This document shows, in pieces, positions 1-9,300 of a stretch of 64,000 bases of DNA. The stretch comes from Ideonella alba (GTDB lineage: Bacteria > Pseudomonadota > Gammaproteobacteria > Burkholderiales > Burkholderiaceae_C), in NCBI RefSeq assembly GCF_018069875.1, contig NZ_JAGQDF010000004.1, positions 62,001-126,000 on the forward strand. Reading direction: 5' to 3'. Position 1 is the first letter of the stretch. Each line of letters begins with the position of its first letter. The notes under the pieces were generated by a model. The model was not told the DNA's origin, ran no database searches, and saw only the letters and a list, made by a program, of their open reading frames with translations. Position numbers and translations under genes: made by a program.

Positions 1-169
1 GGGCCCGATCATCGAGCAGGACGTGGCGCGGGTGGACCACTCCTTGTCGGCCGAGGACCTGACCGCCGTGGGCCGCGATGTGGAATGCGTGGTGCTGGCC
101 CGCGCGGTGCGCTGGCATGTCGAGCGCCGCGTGCTGATGAACGGCCACCGCACGGTGGTCTTCCGCTGA
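1..169 (+). CDS. purU: Formyltetrahydrofolate deformylase, C-terminal fragment
   Basis: The gene enters from outside the window; the last 55 codons are read in the frame starting at base 2 and stop with TGA at 167-169. PurU hydrolyses 10-formyl-THF to formate and THF, supplying formate for purine synthesis and balancing one-carbon pools. The visible tail contains GPIIEQDVARVDH and ends in HRTVVF, which match the conserved C-terminus of the PurU formyl-transferase-like domain as I remember the family. The N-terminal ACT domain lies upstream and cannot be seen. The next gene starts three bases after the stop, suggesting co-transcription. Identification rests on a short conserved segment. Confidence 0.82.
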   Translation, partial: GPIIEQDVARVDHSLSAEDLTAVGRDVECVVLARAVRWHVERRVLMNGHRTVVFR

Positions 170-171
170 CC

Positions 172-624
172 ATGCCCCGCATCGGCAAGGCCCAGACCGC
201 GATGCTGCTGGCATCGCCCGATGACGCCGAGCAGCGCTTCTACGAGGCGCTGCGCGAGGCCGACCTCGACAAGCTGATGTCGCTGTGGGCCGAGGACGAC
301 GAGGTCGTGTGCATCCACCCCGGCGGCCCGCGCATGGTGGGCTGGGAAGCGGTGCGCGTGGCCTTCGAGGCGGTGTTCAGCAACGGCCCGATCCATGTGC
401 AGCCCAGCAATGTGCGGCGCATCCACACCATGGACAGCGCGGTGCACAGCGTGGTGGAGCAGGTCGAGCTGCGCACCGACGAAGGCGTGCGCACCGGCTA
501 CGTGATGGCCACCAATGTCTACGCCAAGACCGCCCAGGGCTGGCGGCTGGTGATGCACCACGCCAGCCCGGGCACGGCGCACGAGCCGCCCGAGCTGGTC
601 GAGACCCCGTCGGTGCTGCACTGA
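172..624 (+). CDS. NTF2-like / SnoaL-like domain protein (DUF4440 type)
   Basis: A 150-residue protein with the cone-shaped NTF2 fold expected from its pattern: an N-terminal helix (EQRFYEALREADLDKLMSLW), then DDEVVCIHPGGPRMVGWEAV, then C-terminal beta strands ending WRLVMHHASP. These are hallmarks of DUF4440/SnoaL-like proteins, found as small enzymes, immunity proteins or ligand-binding proteins. No signal peptide or membrane segment is visible, so it is probably cytosolic. ATG at 172 was chosen because it follows the purU stop closely; the same frame is open further upstream, but that would overlap purU. Its stop TGA shares one base with the ATG of the next gene, so translation is probably coupled. 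The actual substrate is unknown. Confidence 0.8.
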   Translation: MPRIGKAQTAMLLASPDDAEQRFYEALREADLDKLMSLWAEDDEVVCIHPGGPRMVGWEAVRVAFEAVFSNGPIHVQPSNVRRIHTMDSAVHSVVEQVELRTDEGVRTGYVMATNVYAKTAQGWRLVMHHASPGTAHEPPELVETPSVLH

Positions 625-1595
625 TGCAGGGCCACCGCGGGCCGCGCTGGCTGCCCGGCGGCCACGCGCAGACGATCTGGCCGGCGCTGTGGGCGCGCCA
701 CCACCTGGGACCGCGCCCGGCCTTCGCGCGCGAGCGCTGGGACACGCCGGACGGCGACTTCGTCGATGTCGACTTCCTCCATCCCGCCGCGGCCCCCGAC
801 GCGCCCTGGCTGGTGCTGTTCCACGGCCTGGAGGGCTCCTCGTCCAGCGCCTATGCGCTGGCCTTTGCCGAGGTGGCGCGCAGCCGCGGCTGGCATTTCG
901 CGGTGCCGCACTTCCGCGGCTGCTCGGGCGAACTCAACCGCGCGCCGCGCGCCTACCACTCGGGCGACTTCGCCGAGATCGGCTGGATCCTGGCCCGGCT
1001 GCGCCAGCGCGCCGCCGCCCCGCTGCGGGTGGTGGGCATCTCGCTGGGCGGCAATGCGCTGCTGCGCTGGGCCCAGGAAAGCGGCGACAGCGCGGCCGCC
1101 ACCGCCGCCGCGGTGGCCGCGGTGTGCTCGCCGATCGACCTGGTGGCCGGCGGCCTGGCGCTGGGCCGCGGCCTGAACCGGCGCGTCTACACGCCGATGT
1201 TCCTGCGCAGCATGCTGCCCAAGGCGCTGGCCAAGTGGGAGCAGCACCCGGGCCTGTTCGACCGCGAGCGCCTGCGCGCCGCGCGCACGCTGTTCGAGTT
1301 CGACGAGGTCTTCACCGGGCCGGTGCACGGCTTCCAGGGAGCGCTCGACTACTGGACCCGTGCCTCGGCCAAGCCGCACCTGGCGGCCATCCGCATCCCG
1401 GCGCTGGTGGTGAATGCGCTGAACGACCCCTTCGTGCCCGCCGCCTGCCTGCCGCGCGCCCACGAGGTGGGCCGCTGCGTGACGCTGTGGCAGCCGCCGC
1501 ACGGCGGCCATGTGGGCTTTGCCAGCGGCCGATTCCCCGGCCACGTCACGGCCATGCCGCAGGCGGTGAGCGCCTGGCTGGCCGATCACGCGTAA
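624..1595 (+). CDS. YheT-family alpha/beta-fold hydrolase
   Basis: A 323-residue protein of the YheT (UPF0017) branch of alpha/beta hydrolases. Family hallmarks are the N-terminal LPGGHAQTIWPAL, the oxyanion segment LFHGLEGSSSS, the nucleophile elbow GISLGGN (Ser), an acid in NALNDPFVP, and the catalytic His in HGGHVGF. It is probably cytosolic. Family members are described as carboxylesterases or thioesterases of unclear physiological substrate. The ATG overlaps the preceding stop (TGATG), and the frame has no better start. The next gene begins 9 bases downstream, so the purU-NTF2-YheT-unknown set looks like one transcription unit ending at the hairpin at 2124. Confidence 0.9.
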   Translation: MQGHRGPRWLPGGHAQTIWPALWARHHLGPRPAFARERWDTPDGDFVDVDFLHPAAAPDAPWLVLFHGLEGSSSSAYALAFAEVARSRGWHFAVPHFRGCSGELNRAPRAYHSGDFAEIGWILARLRQRAAAPLRVVGISLGGNALLRWAQESGDSAAATAAAVAAVCSPIDLVAGGLALGRGLNRRVYTPMFLRSMLPKALAKWEQHPGLFDRERLRAARTLFEFDEVFTGPVHGFQGALDYWTRASAKPHLAAIRIPALVVNALNDPFVPAACLPRAHEVGRCVTLWQPPHGGHVGFASGRFPGHVTAMPQAVSAWLADHA

Positions 1596-1604
1596 GCTGT
1601 GCCC

Positions 1605-2120
1605 ATGGACGAGATCGTCAAGGCCGCGCTGGCCAAGTGGCCCAACGTGCCCGCCTGCCACGACTGGCTGGCGCTGGACGCGCGCGGCGACTGGTTCATG
1701 CGCGACGAGCGCATCCAGCGCGCCGGGCCCTTCCCGCAGGTCAAGGGCAGCGCGATCCGCCACGACAAGCTGCGCGCCTTCATCCACCGCAACTACGAGG
1801 CCGACGCCCAGGGCGCCTGGTACTTCCAGAACGGCCCGCAGCGGGTGTACGTGACGCTGGAGGCCGCGCCCCATGTGTGGCGGGTGGATGAGCGCGGCGC
1901 GCTGCAGTCGCACACCGGCCTGGCCGCACAGGCGCGCCAGGCCTGGCTGGACGAGGCGGGCCGGCTGTTCCTGGAAGCCGACCTCGGCTTCGGCATCGTC
2001 CACCCGCAGGACATGCTGGCCGCGTCCGACGCGCTGGAGCGCGGCGACTGGCCGCTGGCCGAACTGCCGTTCGCGCAGATGCCGGCGCGCTTCGGCTACC
2101 AGTTGCACCCGCAGCCATGA
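1605..2120 (+). CDS. Conserved protein of unknown function next to yheT (DUF2946/DUF2944-type)
   Basis: A 171-residue soluble protein without signal peptide, starting MDEIVKAALAKWPNVPACHDWLAL when read from the ATG at 1605; an in-frame GTG six bases upstream is less likely. It is rich in Trp and aromatic residues (WYFQNGPQRVYVTLE, HVWRVDE), suggesting an all-beta fold. I recognise it as a conserved betaproteobacterial protein that often follows yheT and is annotated only by a DUF number, which I am not sure of. No catalytic motif is evident. It is the last gene before a bidirectional terminator. Confidence 0.7.
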   Translation: MDEIVKAALAKWPNVPACHDWLALDARGDWFMRDERIQRAGPFPQVKGSAIRHDKLRAFIHRNYEADAQGAWYFQNGPQRVYVTLEAAPHVWRVDERGALQSHTGLAAQARQAWLDEAGRLFLEADLGFGIVHPQDMLAASDALERGDWPLAELPFAQMPARFGYQLHPQP

Positions 2121-2123
2121 AAA

Positions 2124-2146
2124 AAGGCCGCCCCTGGGGCGGCCTT
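2124..2146. terminator. Bidirectional rho-independent terminator
   Basis: A perfect inverted repeat (AAGGCCGCC, loop CCTGG, GGCGGCCTT) lies directly after the stop of the unknown gene ending at 2120 and before the end of the convergent cytochrome gene (2168). The A-tract on one side gives a T-tract on the opposite strand, so it should work best for the minus-strand cytochrome transcript. Confidence 0.75.
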
Positions 2147-2167
2147 GATCGCGGTGCGGGCGCGGGC

Positions 2168-2665
2168 TTACTTGGCTTCGGCCGGGGCCTTGGGCTCGTC
2201 GAACTTGCCGCCGGCGTTGTTCACCATGTAGACCACGGCGCGGCCGATTTCCAGGTCGGAGGTGTCGCCGCCACCCTGGGCCGGCATGCTGTTCTTGCCC
2301 TTCAGCGCCGAGGTCAGCAGCGCCTCGTAGCCGGTCTTGATGCGCGGGCCCCAGGCGGCCGCATCGCCGAACTTGGGCGCGCCCAGTGCGCCGGCGGTGT
2401 GGCAGGCCGAGCACACGGCCTTGAAGACTTCCTCGCCGGTGCGCGCAGCGCCACCGCCGGCCGCGGCCTTGACTTCCACGCGGCCCACCGGCTGCAGGCG
2501 CTCGGCAATGGCCTGGGCTTCGTCCGAGCTGTCGCTCATCTTCTTGTTGTTGGGCAGGAAGAAGATGCCCACCAGCACCGCCAGCAGGGCGACCACCGCC
2601 AGGGTGACCAGGTTCTTGGAACTGGCCTCGCCGCGTTGACGGGCCGGGGTGTGAACGTCGCGCAT
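2168..2665 (-). CDS. Cytochrome c5-family membrane-anchored c-type cytochrome
   Basis: 165 residues. A single hydrophobic segment (about residues 19-37, LVTLAVVALLAVLVGIFF) anchors or exports the protein. The periplasmic domain has one heme-c motif, CSACH at residues 85-89, and a likely axial Met in KGKNSMPAQGG. The pattern FKAVCSACHTAGALGAPKFGD is typical of the cytochrome c5 family, which shuttles electrons to terminal oxidases. Transcribed alone on the minus strand, its promoter must lie in 2666-2800, next to the divergent tRNA promoter. The lysine-rich C-terminus (PKAPAEAK) is low complexity. Confidence 0.9.
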   Translation of the reverse strand: MRDVHTPARQRGEASSKNLVTLAVVALLAVLVGIFFLPNNKKMSDSSDEAQAIAERLQPVGRVEVKAAAGGGAARTGEEVFKAVCSACHTAGALGAPKFGDAAAWGPRIKTGYEALLTSALKGKNSMPAQGGGDTSDLEIGRAVVYMVNNAGGKFDEPKAPAEAK

Positions 2666-2759
2666 GGGATCCTCGGGGGCAGGGATGGGGTTGTCAGACC
2701 GGTCCCCGCAGGCCGGGGAACATCAACCCGCGATTATAGGCTGCGCCCCTGGGTCAACC

Positions 2760-2786
2760 CTGACGCCGGCTTGACGCTGCTAGAAT
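2760..2786 (+). promoter_or_regulatory. Candidate sigma-70 promoter of tRNA-Arg
   Basis: A -10-like TAGAAT at 2781-2786 lies 17 bases before the tRNA 5' end. The best -35-like hexamer is CTGACG at 2760-2765, giving a short 15-base spacer. The -10 call is the better half. Confidence 0.45.
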
Positions 2787-2803
2787 CCGCGGCTTCCTGC
2801 GCT

Positions 2804-2879
2804 GCGCCCGTAGCTCAATGGATAGAGTACTGGCCTCCGAAGCCAGGGGTTGCTGGTTCGATCCCAGCCGGGCGCGCCA
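2804..2879 (+). tRNA. tRNA-Arg (anticodon CCG)
   Basis: A full cloverleaf can be folded: acceptor GCGCCCG (2804-2810) pairs with CGGGCGC (2869-2875), followed by discriminator G and an encoded CCA (2877-2879). The anticodon stem is CTGGC/GCCAG (2830-2834 and 2842-2846) with loop CTCCGAA, so the anticodon is CCG at 2837-2839 and reads the CGG arginine codon. The T arm has the standard GGTTCGATCC. Length is 76 with CCA. No duplicated 3' tRNA end was noticed downstream, so there is no sign of an integrated element. Confidence 0.96.
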
Positions 2880-3036
2880 ATCTTGCACCGCTGCCACTGA
2901 GAAGTGGATAGGGCCTGTTCACATTGGTGGAAGGCTTGCGAAGGCCCTGGTCGATGACCCGTTCGGGCCGGCCGATCTGCGTATGGCGTCAAGGGGCTGG
3001 ATGTGGCCCCAAGAGTCCGCTTGCGAGGTCGCCACC

Positions 3037-4062
3037 ATGAACGTCACCAACCCCGTCTGGGCCCGGCTGGGTCGAACCCTGCTGACCCTGTGTCTGTGTG
3101 CCGCCGGGCTGTCTGCTGCGCTGGCGCAGACCCGAGCGGGCACGCCGGAGCAGGAACAGCGGCTGGCCGAATTTCACAAGCTGCGCAAGGCCAATGATCT
3201 GCCCGCCGCGAAGGCGCTGCTGGACGCCCTGGTGGCCGAAGGCTTTCCCGCCGCGCAACTGCAACTGGCCGAAGAGCACCTGGAGGGAGGTGGGCCGGTT
3301 CCGAAAGACCAGGTGGCGGCCCTGCGCCTGTTTGAGCGCGCCGCAGAAGGCGGCAACGTTACGGCGATGAACCGGGCCGGCTGGATGTATCTGGACGGCA
3401 TCGGCATCGACAAGAACCCCGCTGCGGCGCTGAAGTGGTACCAGCGCGCAGCAGAGGCCGGCGATGCCGTGTCCGCCAACTATGTCGGCTACATGGTGGA
3501 CAACGGCATCGGCACCGCCGCCTCCGGCAAGGAAGCGGTGCGCTGGTGGCGGCAGGCCGCCAAGGCCAAGAACGCCAGCGCCATGAACAACCTCGGCATC
3601 GTCCTCACCAAGGGCCGCAGCGACCTGCCGGCGCAGGCCGACGAGGGCCACTACTGGTCGGTGATGGCCGCCGTGAACGGCCACGATGGCGCCAAGAACC
3701 GCCTGGTGGGCGAGGGCTACCGCTCGCCGGTGGAGGTGCTGAAGGCCATCAACACCATCGTCAGCCAGTCGGGCGGCCGCTACAAGGTGGCCAACTTCAA
3801 GGACAACGGCATCGACGGCGGCACGCTGACGCTGTACTCCTCGGTGTCCACCGGCTCCGTGGGCAAGGAGGAAGTGACGTGGATGATGGACTTCGGCACC
3901 CGGCCCGATCCGGCGCTGCGCACCACGATCGCGGCGAAGTTCCAGAAGAGCCATCTCCGGCCCGACTACGAGGGGCCGGAATGGCGCAAGAAGATCCTGG
4001 CCGCGATGCAGCTGGGCGTGGCCAGCCCCGACCACTTCGTGTGGGACGGTGACCTGAAGTGA
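3037..4062 (+). CDS. Secreted Sel1-repeat (SLR) protein
   Basis: 341 residues from ATG 3037, chosen because it gives a clean signal peptide (TLLTLCLCAAGLSAALAQ, cleavage near residue 30); upstream in-frame codons have no such feature. The middle holds consecutive Sel1-type TPR-like repeats (ALRLFERAAEGGNVTAMNRAGWMYLDG, then ALKWYQRAAEAGDAVSANYVGYM, then AVRWWRQAAKAKNASAMNNLG). Sel1 proteins are helical solenoids that scaffold protein contacts in the periplasm or outside the cell. The C-terminal ~120 residues, ending HFVWDGDLK, are not repeats and may be a separate domain. The stop overlaps the next Sel1 gene by four bases (GTGA), so the pair is translationally coupled. Partner unknown. Confidence 0.85.
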   Translation: MNVTNPVWARLGRTLLTLCLCAAGLSAALAQTRAGTPEQEQRLAEFHKLRKANDLPAAKALLDALVAEGFPAAQLQLAEEHLEGGGPVPKDQVAALRLFERAAEGGNVTAMNRAGWMYLDGIGIDKNPAAALKWYQRAAEAGDAVSANYVGYMVDNGIGTAASGKEAVRWWRQAAKAKNASAMNNLGIVLTKGRSDLPAQADEGHYWSVMAAVNGHDGAKNRLVGEGYRSPVEVLKAINTIVSQSGGRYKVANFKDNGIDGGTLTLYSSVSTGSVGKEEVTWMMDFGTRPDPALRTTIAAKFQKSHLRPDYEGPEWRKKILAAMQLGVASPDHFVWDGDLK

Positions 4063-5612
4063 AGCGCTCCCTGCTGCGCGCCTTGCTGTGGGCCGCCGTG
4101 CTGGGCTGCACCACTGCAGTGGCCGACGCTCAGACCCGCGCCCAGGCCATGGGCTATTACCGTCGCGACGCCGACGAAGCCAACCGTCAGCGCATGGCCA
4201 ACCAGTTCCGCGCCGACGCCGAGCGGGCCAGTCGGCGCAACGACGAAACGCGCCGCGCCACCTATTCGCCGTCCGGCGGCAATGGCGGCTCGACGGGCAG
4301 CAGCGCTCGCCGCAGCAGCGGCACGGGCCCGGCGTCTCCCAGCTACAGCGGCGCCGACGATGATGGCCCGCGCGCCATCGAGTCCAGCACCACCGAAGTG
4401 ATGCGGGTGCGCGAGAGCGAGCCCGAGACCGCCAGGCGCATCCTGCGCGAAGCCGCCGCCGGCCAGCGTGAATCGATGTGGAACGCCGGCCGGCTGCTGT
4501 TCACCGGGGGCTTCGGCGGCGTGGCGCGCGACGATGCCGCGGCCATGGGCTGGTTCCGCAAGGCCGCCGCCGCCGGCCATCCTGAAGCGGCGACAGTCCT
4601 GGGGGAGGCCTACCTGTTTGGCCAGGGCGGCACGCCGAAGGACCTGGACCAGGCCGTGCGCTGGCTGAAGCTGGGCGCCGAGGCCGGTGTGCCTCGGGCG
4701 CAGCTGCAGTACGGCATCGCCCAGTTCAAGGGCGAAGGCGGCTTGCGGGCCGACACGCCGCTGGCCATGCAATGGCTGCAGAAGGCGGCCGCCGGGGGCG
4801 AACGCTACGCGCAATGGGCGGTGGCCACCCAGCTGCGCTCGGGCGTCAGCCTGCCACGCGACCTGCCCGAGGCGCGGCGGCTGCTGGAGCTGGCCTCACA
4901 GCAGGGTTTTGGCTTGGCGACCTATGAACTGGCCGAGATGCTGGCGCATGCCGAGGGCGGCGCGCGCGACGACGTCCGGGCACGAACCCTGTACCTGCAG
5001 GCGGCCGAGGCCGGCGTGCCCGAAGGCATGAGCAACGGCGGCGTCATGCTGGTGCGCGGCCTGGGAGGGCCGCCCGATGTGCCGCGCGGGCTGGCACTCG
5101 TTCGCCAGGCGGCCGAGCAGCACGGGCTGGCGCGGGCGCAGTTCGACTGGGGCGTCTATCTGCTCGAGGGCGTGCGCGTGGCGCAGGACGTGGATCAGGC
5201 GGTGGTGTGGCTGGGCAAGGCGGCCGAGCAGAAGGAAGCCGATGCCCAGGGTGTGCTGGGCGGCCTGCTGATGACCGGCAACGGTGTGCGCCAGGACGTG
5301 GCACGGGCCCTGCCGATGCTGCGTGCGGGGGCCGAGGCCGGCTCGGTACTGGCCGCCGACAACCTGGGCGAGGCGCTGTTCATCGGCCAGCATGTGCCGC
5401 AGAACATGCCCGAGGCCGCGCGCTTCAACCGCATGGCGGCCGAAGGCGGCCGCTGGTTTGCCCAGCTGCGCTGGGGCTGGCAGCTCAAGCACGGTGCCGG
5501 CGTGCCGGCCAACGGGCGCGAAGCCTACAAGTGGCTCAAGCTGGCCGCCGACAACGGCGTGCAGCGCGCCCGCGAGGAGCTGGACGCGGCCTTCGTGGCC
5601 GCGAACCGATAG
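4059..5612 (+). CDS. Large secreted Sel1-repeat protein
   Basis: 517 residues with a GTG start overlapping the previous stop. A signal peptide (LLRALLWAAVLGCTTAVADAQ) precedes a low-complexity linker rich in Gly and Ser (around residues 65-100). About ten Sel1 repeats run from residue ~145 to the end; recognisable units include AMGWFRKAAAAGHPEAATVLGEAYLFGQGG, cut across several lines of 36-residue periodicity, and the final AYKWLKLAADNGVQRAREEL. It is probably a periplasmic helical scaffold. As a coupled pair with the upstream Sel1 gene it probably acts in the same complex. Nothing in the sequence identifies the process. Confidence 0.87.
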   Translation: MKRSLLRALLWAAVLGCTTAVADAQTRAQAMGYYRRDADEANRQRMANQFRADAERASRRNDETRRATYSPSGGNGGSTGSSARRSSGTGPASPSYSGADDDGPRAIESSTTEVMRVRESEPETARRILREAAAGQRESMWNAGRLLFTGGFGGVARDDAAAMGWFRKAAAAGHPEAATVLGEAYLFGQGGTPKDLDQAVRWLKLGAEAGVPRAQLQYGIAQFKGEGGLRADTPLAMQWLQKAAAGGERYAQWAVATQLRSGVSLPRDLPEARRLLELASQQGFGLATYELAEMLAHAEGGARDDVRARTLYLQAAEAGVPEGMSNGGVMLVRGLGGPPDVPRGLALVRQAAEQHGLARAQFDWGVYLLEGVRVAQDVDQAVVWLGKAAEQKEADAQGVLGGLLMTGNGVRQDVARALPMLRAGAEAGSVLAADNLGEALFIGQHVPQNMPEAARFNRMAAEGGRWFAQLRWGWQLKHGAGVPANGREAYKWLKLAADNGVQRAREELDAAFVAANR

Positions 5613-5616
5613 CGCC

Positions 5617-5652
5617 TTCAGCCCCGCGCTCAGCCCCGCATTCAGCCCCGCG
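5617..5652. repeat. Three tandem 12-bp units
   Basis: Units of the form YTCAGCCCCGCR occur at 5617-5628, 5629-5640 and 5641-5652 without gaps. The last unit contains the stop codon of the minus-strand gene beginning at 6274, so the array sits exactly in the short space between two convergent genes. Slippage here could move the stop codon of that gene. Confidence 0.8.
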
Positions 5653-6274
5653 CCAGCGGATTGGGCGTGGGCTCGGCCACCTTGGTCAGCGTGCTGCGGT
5701 CGGTGTGGTGGAACAACTCGTCCTGGCCGCGGATCTTCAGCACCGTGTCCTCGTCGTAGGTCCAGCTGCCATCCGGGTTGAACGTGACCTGGATGCGAAA
5801 GCTCACCGTCTTGAAGGCCGCATCCAGGAAGGGCGCCGAGCAGATGCCGAAGGTGTCCAGGCCCTGGGTGGCGGTCAGCTCGAACTGGACGGCGTCGGGC
5901 GCCACCAGGCCGCCGGCCAGCGCGGTCTGGCCGCGCGGGATGGTCAGCGTGTGGATCACCTGGCCGGTGGCCGGCTCCCACAGCCAGTAGCCCACCTGGT
6001 CGTGGTAGGTCTTGATGTTGTCGGGCTTGGTGACGAACTGGTGGTAGCGCAGCCCGTACATCAACTGCGGGCCGTTGGTGACCGGGTCGATCGGCTGAAG
6101 CTCGATGCGGTCGTGGAAGGCCTGCTTCTTCGGGCCCTCGGCCTTGGGCTTCACGTCCAGCCCGCGCCGGCCTTCCCAGACGCCGGCCATGCGGGCGAGC
6201 GGGCCCAGGCACGCCAGCGTGTCGACGTTGATCGGATTCGGCTCGGTGTAGATGTCGGCGGGGACGTCGCTCAT
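5642..6274 (-). CDS. FABP-like heme-binding beta-barrel protein (THAP4/nitrobindin family)
   Basis: 210 residues, starting at the ATG on 6272-6274. The pattern LARMAGVWEGRRG near the start, ELQPIDPVTNGPQLMYGLRY, and VIHTLTIPRGQTALAGG match the bacterial lipocalin-like family related to nitrobindin and the THAP4 C-terminal domain (formerly DUF1794). Such proteins form 10-stranded barrels and some bind ferric heme through a C-terminal His; HH in ELFHHTDRSTL is a candidate ligand. No signal peptide is visible. It follows putA by 55 bases on the same strand and may be read through from it, with no functional link obvious. Confidence 0.82.
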   Translation of the reverse strand: MSDVPADIYTEPNPINVDTLACLGPLARMAGVWEGRRGLDVKPKAEGPKKQAFHDRIELQPIDPVTNGPQLMYGLRYHQFVTKPDNIKTYHDQVGYWLWEPATGQVIHTLTIPRGQTALAGGLVAPDAVQFELTATQGLDTFGICSAPFLDAAFKTVSFRIQVTFNPDGSWTYDEDTVLKIRGQDELFHHTDRSTLTKVAEPTPNPLARG

Positions 6275-6329
6275 GTCGGTGTGCGCGAAGAGGTGATGGA
6301 CCGACTGTAGTGCAGCGCCGCCAGCCGCC

Positions 6330-9300
6330 TCAATGCCCGCCAGCCAGCAGCGCCGCGTTGCCGCCTGCTGCCGCGGTGTTGACCGTCAGCGTCTGCTCGG
6401 CGCAGAAGCGGTAGAGGTAGTGCGGCCCGCCGGCCTTGGGGCCGGTGCCCGACAGGCCCTCGCCGCCAAAGGGCTGCACGCCCACCACCGCGCCGATGGT
6501 GTTGCGATTGACATAGACGTTGCCGATGCGCGCCAGGTGCGCCAGGCGCTCGGCGCGGCTGTCGATGCGGGTCTGCAGGCCGAAGGTCAGGCCGTAGCCC
6601 AGCGCGTTGACCTGCTGCACCACGTCCTCGGGCGCGCCGCCCCAGCGCACCACGTGCAGCACCGGGCCGAAGATCTCGCTGGTCAGCTGGCCGATGTGCT
6701 GCAGCTCGAAGGCCACCGGCGTCTGGGTGTCGGGCAGGGCCTGCGGCGCCGGGGTCTCGGCGATCAGCCGCGCCTGGCCGCGCAGGCGCTGCACCTGGGC
6801 AGCGATCGCGGCGTGGGCCTCGGCGTCGATCAGCGGGCCGACGTCGGTGTCCAGGCGCGCCGGGTCGCCCACGCGCAGCTCGCGCATCGCGCCGGCCAGC
6901 ATCTCGAGCAGGCCGTCGGCGATGCTCTCGTGCACGCACAGCAGGCGCAGCGCCGAGCAGCGCTGGCCGGCGCTGCGGAAGGCGCTTTGCACCACGGCGT
7001 CCACCACCTGCTCGGGCAGCGCGGTGCTGTCGACCAGCATGGCGTTGAGGCCGCCGGTCTCGGCGATCAGCGGCACGATGGGGCCATCCTTGGCGGCCAG
7101 CGCGCGGTTGATGTGGCGCGCCACGGCGGTGGAGCCGGTGAAGCACACGCCGGCGGTGCGGGCGTCGGCCACCAGCGCGGCGCCCACGGTCTCGCCGGGG
7201 CCGTGCAGCAGCACCAGCGCATCGGTGGGCACGCCGGCCTCGTGCAGCAGCTCGACCATGCGCCGCGCCACGCCGGGCGTCTGCTCGGCCGGCTTGGCGG
7301 CCACGCTGTTGCCGGCCACCAGCGCCGCCACCACCTGGCCGGCGAAGATCGCCAGCGGGAAGTTCCACGGGCTGATGCAGACGAAGACGCCGCGGCCGTG
7401 CAGGCGCAGCGTGTTGCGCTCGCCGGTGGGGCCGGGCAATTCCTGCTCGGCCAGGCGAGTGCGCGCCTGCTGGGCGTAGTAGCGGCAGAAGTCCACCGCC
7501 TCGCGCACCTCGGCCACGCAGTCGCCCAGCGTCTTGCGGGCTTCGGTGACCAGCAGGCCGCAGAACTCGGGCAGGCGGCCCTCCAGCGCGTCGGCGGCGC
7601 GCTCCAGCACCGCGGCGCGCTCGGCCAGCGGGCGTGCGTTCCAGCCCTCGAAGCCGGTCTGCAGCCGCGCCATCGCGGCGTCCACCGCGGCCGCGTCGGC
7701 CAGCGGCACAGCCGGCACCTGGGCCAGGGCCACCGCGGCTTCCAGCGGCGCACGCTGGGCCAGGCAGCTGATGTCCACGCCCACCGAATTGCGCCGCGCC
7801 ACGCCGTACAGCTGGGCCGGCAGCGTCAGGCCCTCGGCCTGCTCGCCGGCATGGGCCAGCGCCAGCGGCGAGGCCAGCAGTTCCTCGGGCATCACCCGCG
7901 GGTCGGCCAGCTGGTGGACGAAGGACGAGTTGGCGCCGTTCTCCAGCAGCCGGCGCACCAGGTAGGCCAGCAGGTCGCGGTGCTCGCCCACCGGCGCGTA
8001 CACCCGCAGCGCGCCGATGCCGTCCTTCAGCACCTCGCGGTACACGCCATCCCCCATGCCATGCAGGCGCTGCATCTCGAAATGGGTGTCGGGCAGCGCG
8101 CCCAGGCCGCGGGCGAGCTGGTCGATCGCGCCGATGGTGCCGGCGTTGTGGGTGGCGAACTGCGGGTACAGCACGTCGCGCGCTTCCAGCAATGCCTTGG
8201 CGCAGGCCAGGTAGGAGACGTCGGTGTGCGCCTTGCGGGTGTAGACCGGGTAGCCCACCAGGCCCAGCTCCTGGGCGCGCTTGACCTCGCCGTCCCAGTA
8301 GGCGCCCTTGACCAGGCGCACCATGAAGCGCAGGTTCAGCGTGCGGGCGATGCGCGCCACCTCGTCGACCACGCCCAGCGCGCGCGTCTGGTAGGCCTGC
8401 ACCGCCAGGCCGAAGCCGGCCCAGCGCGGGTACTGCGCGGCAATGCGACGCGCCAGCGCCTCGAAGACATCCAGCGACAGCTCCAGCCGGTCCACCTCCT
8501 CGGCGTCGATGGTCAGGTTCAGGTTGGCCTCGGCGGCCAGCGCCACCAGTTGCCAGACGCGCGGCAAGAGCTCGGCTTCGACGCGCTCGCGCTGCAGTTC
8601 CTCATAGCGCGAGAACAGCGCCGAGAGCTTGATCGAGATGCCATCGGCGCCGGTGGGCCCGTCCTGCAGCGCCGAGCGGCCGCTGGCCGAGGCGGCAATC
8701 GCGCGGATCGCCCCGGCGTAGGCGGCCAGGTAGCGCTCGGCGTCGTGCTCGGTGCGGGCGCCCTCGCCCAGCATGTCGTAGGAAAAGCGCAGCCGCGGCT
8801 GGGCGCGGCGCTGACTGTCGGCCTCGCCCATCGCCTCGTCGATCGTGCGACCCAGCACGAACTGCCGGCCCAGCAGCTGGATGGCGCGCAGCGTGGCCGC
8901 CACCACGGTGCGCGCGCCCAGGCGCTGCATCAGGCCGGGCTCGCTGGCGCCGGCCTCGGGCAGGAAGCTCTTGCTCATCGCGATCGCCGTGGCCGACAGG
9001 CGCGCCAGCAGGCCCTGCGAGCCGTCGTGGGCGTCAAAGTCGGCGCGGCCGAGCTGGTCGGCGGTCAGCGCGATCGCAGTTTCCACATCGGGCACGCGCA
9101 GCAGCGCCTCGGCCAGGCGCATCAGGGCCAGGCCCTCGGCGCTGCTGATCGGGTACTCCTTCAGCAGCGACTCCATCGCCCAGAAGGGCGCCGGGTGCTC
9201 GCGCACCGCCTGCACCCAGGGCCGGGCGCGCTGCACCACGGCCGACCAGTCGAAGCCACGGCCCAGACGCTCGCGGCAACCGGCCAGGGCCTGGGCCTCG

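Noticed and set aside
2804-5652. Integrated element at the tRNA-Arg gene
   Set aside because: No integrase and no second copy of the tRNA 3' end was noticed; the neighbouring genes have similar base composition.
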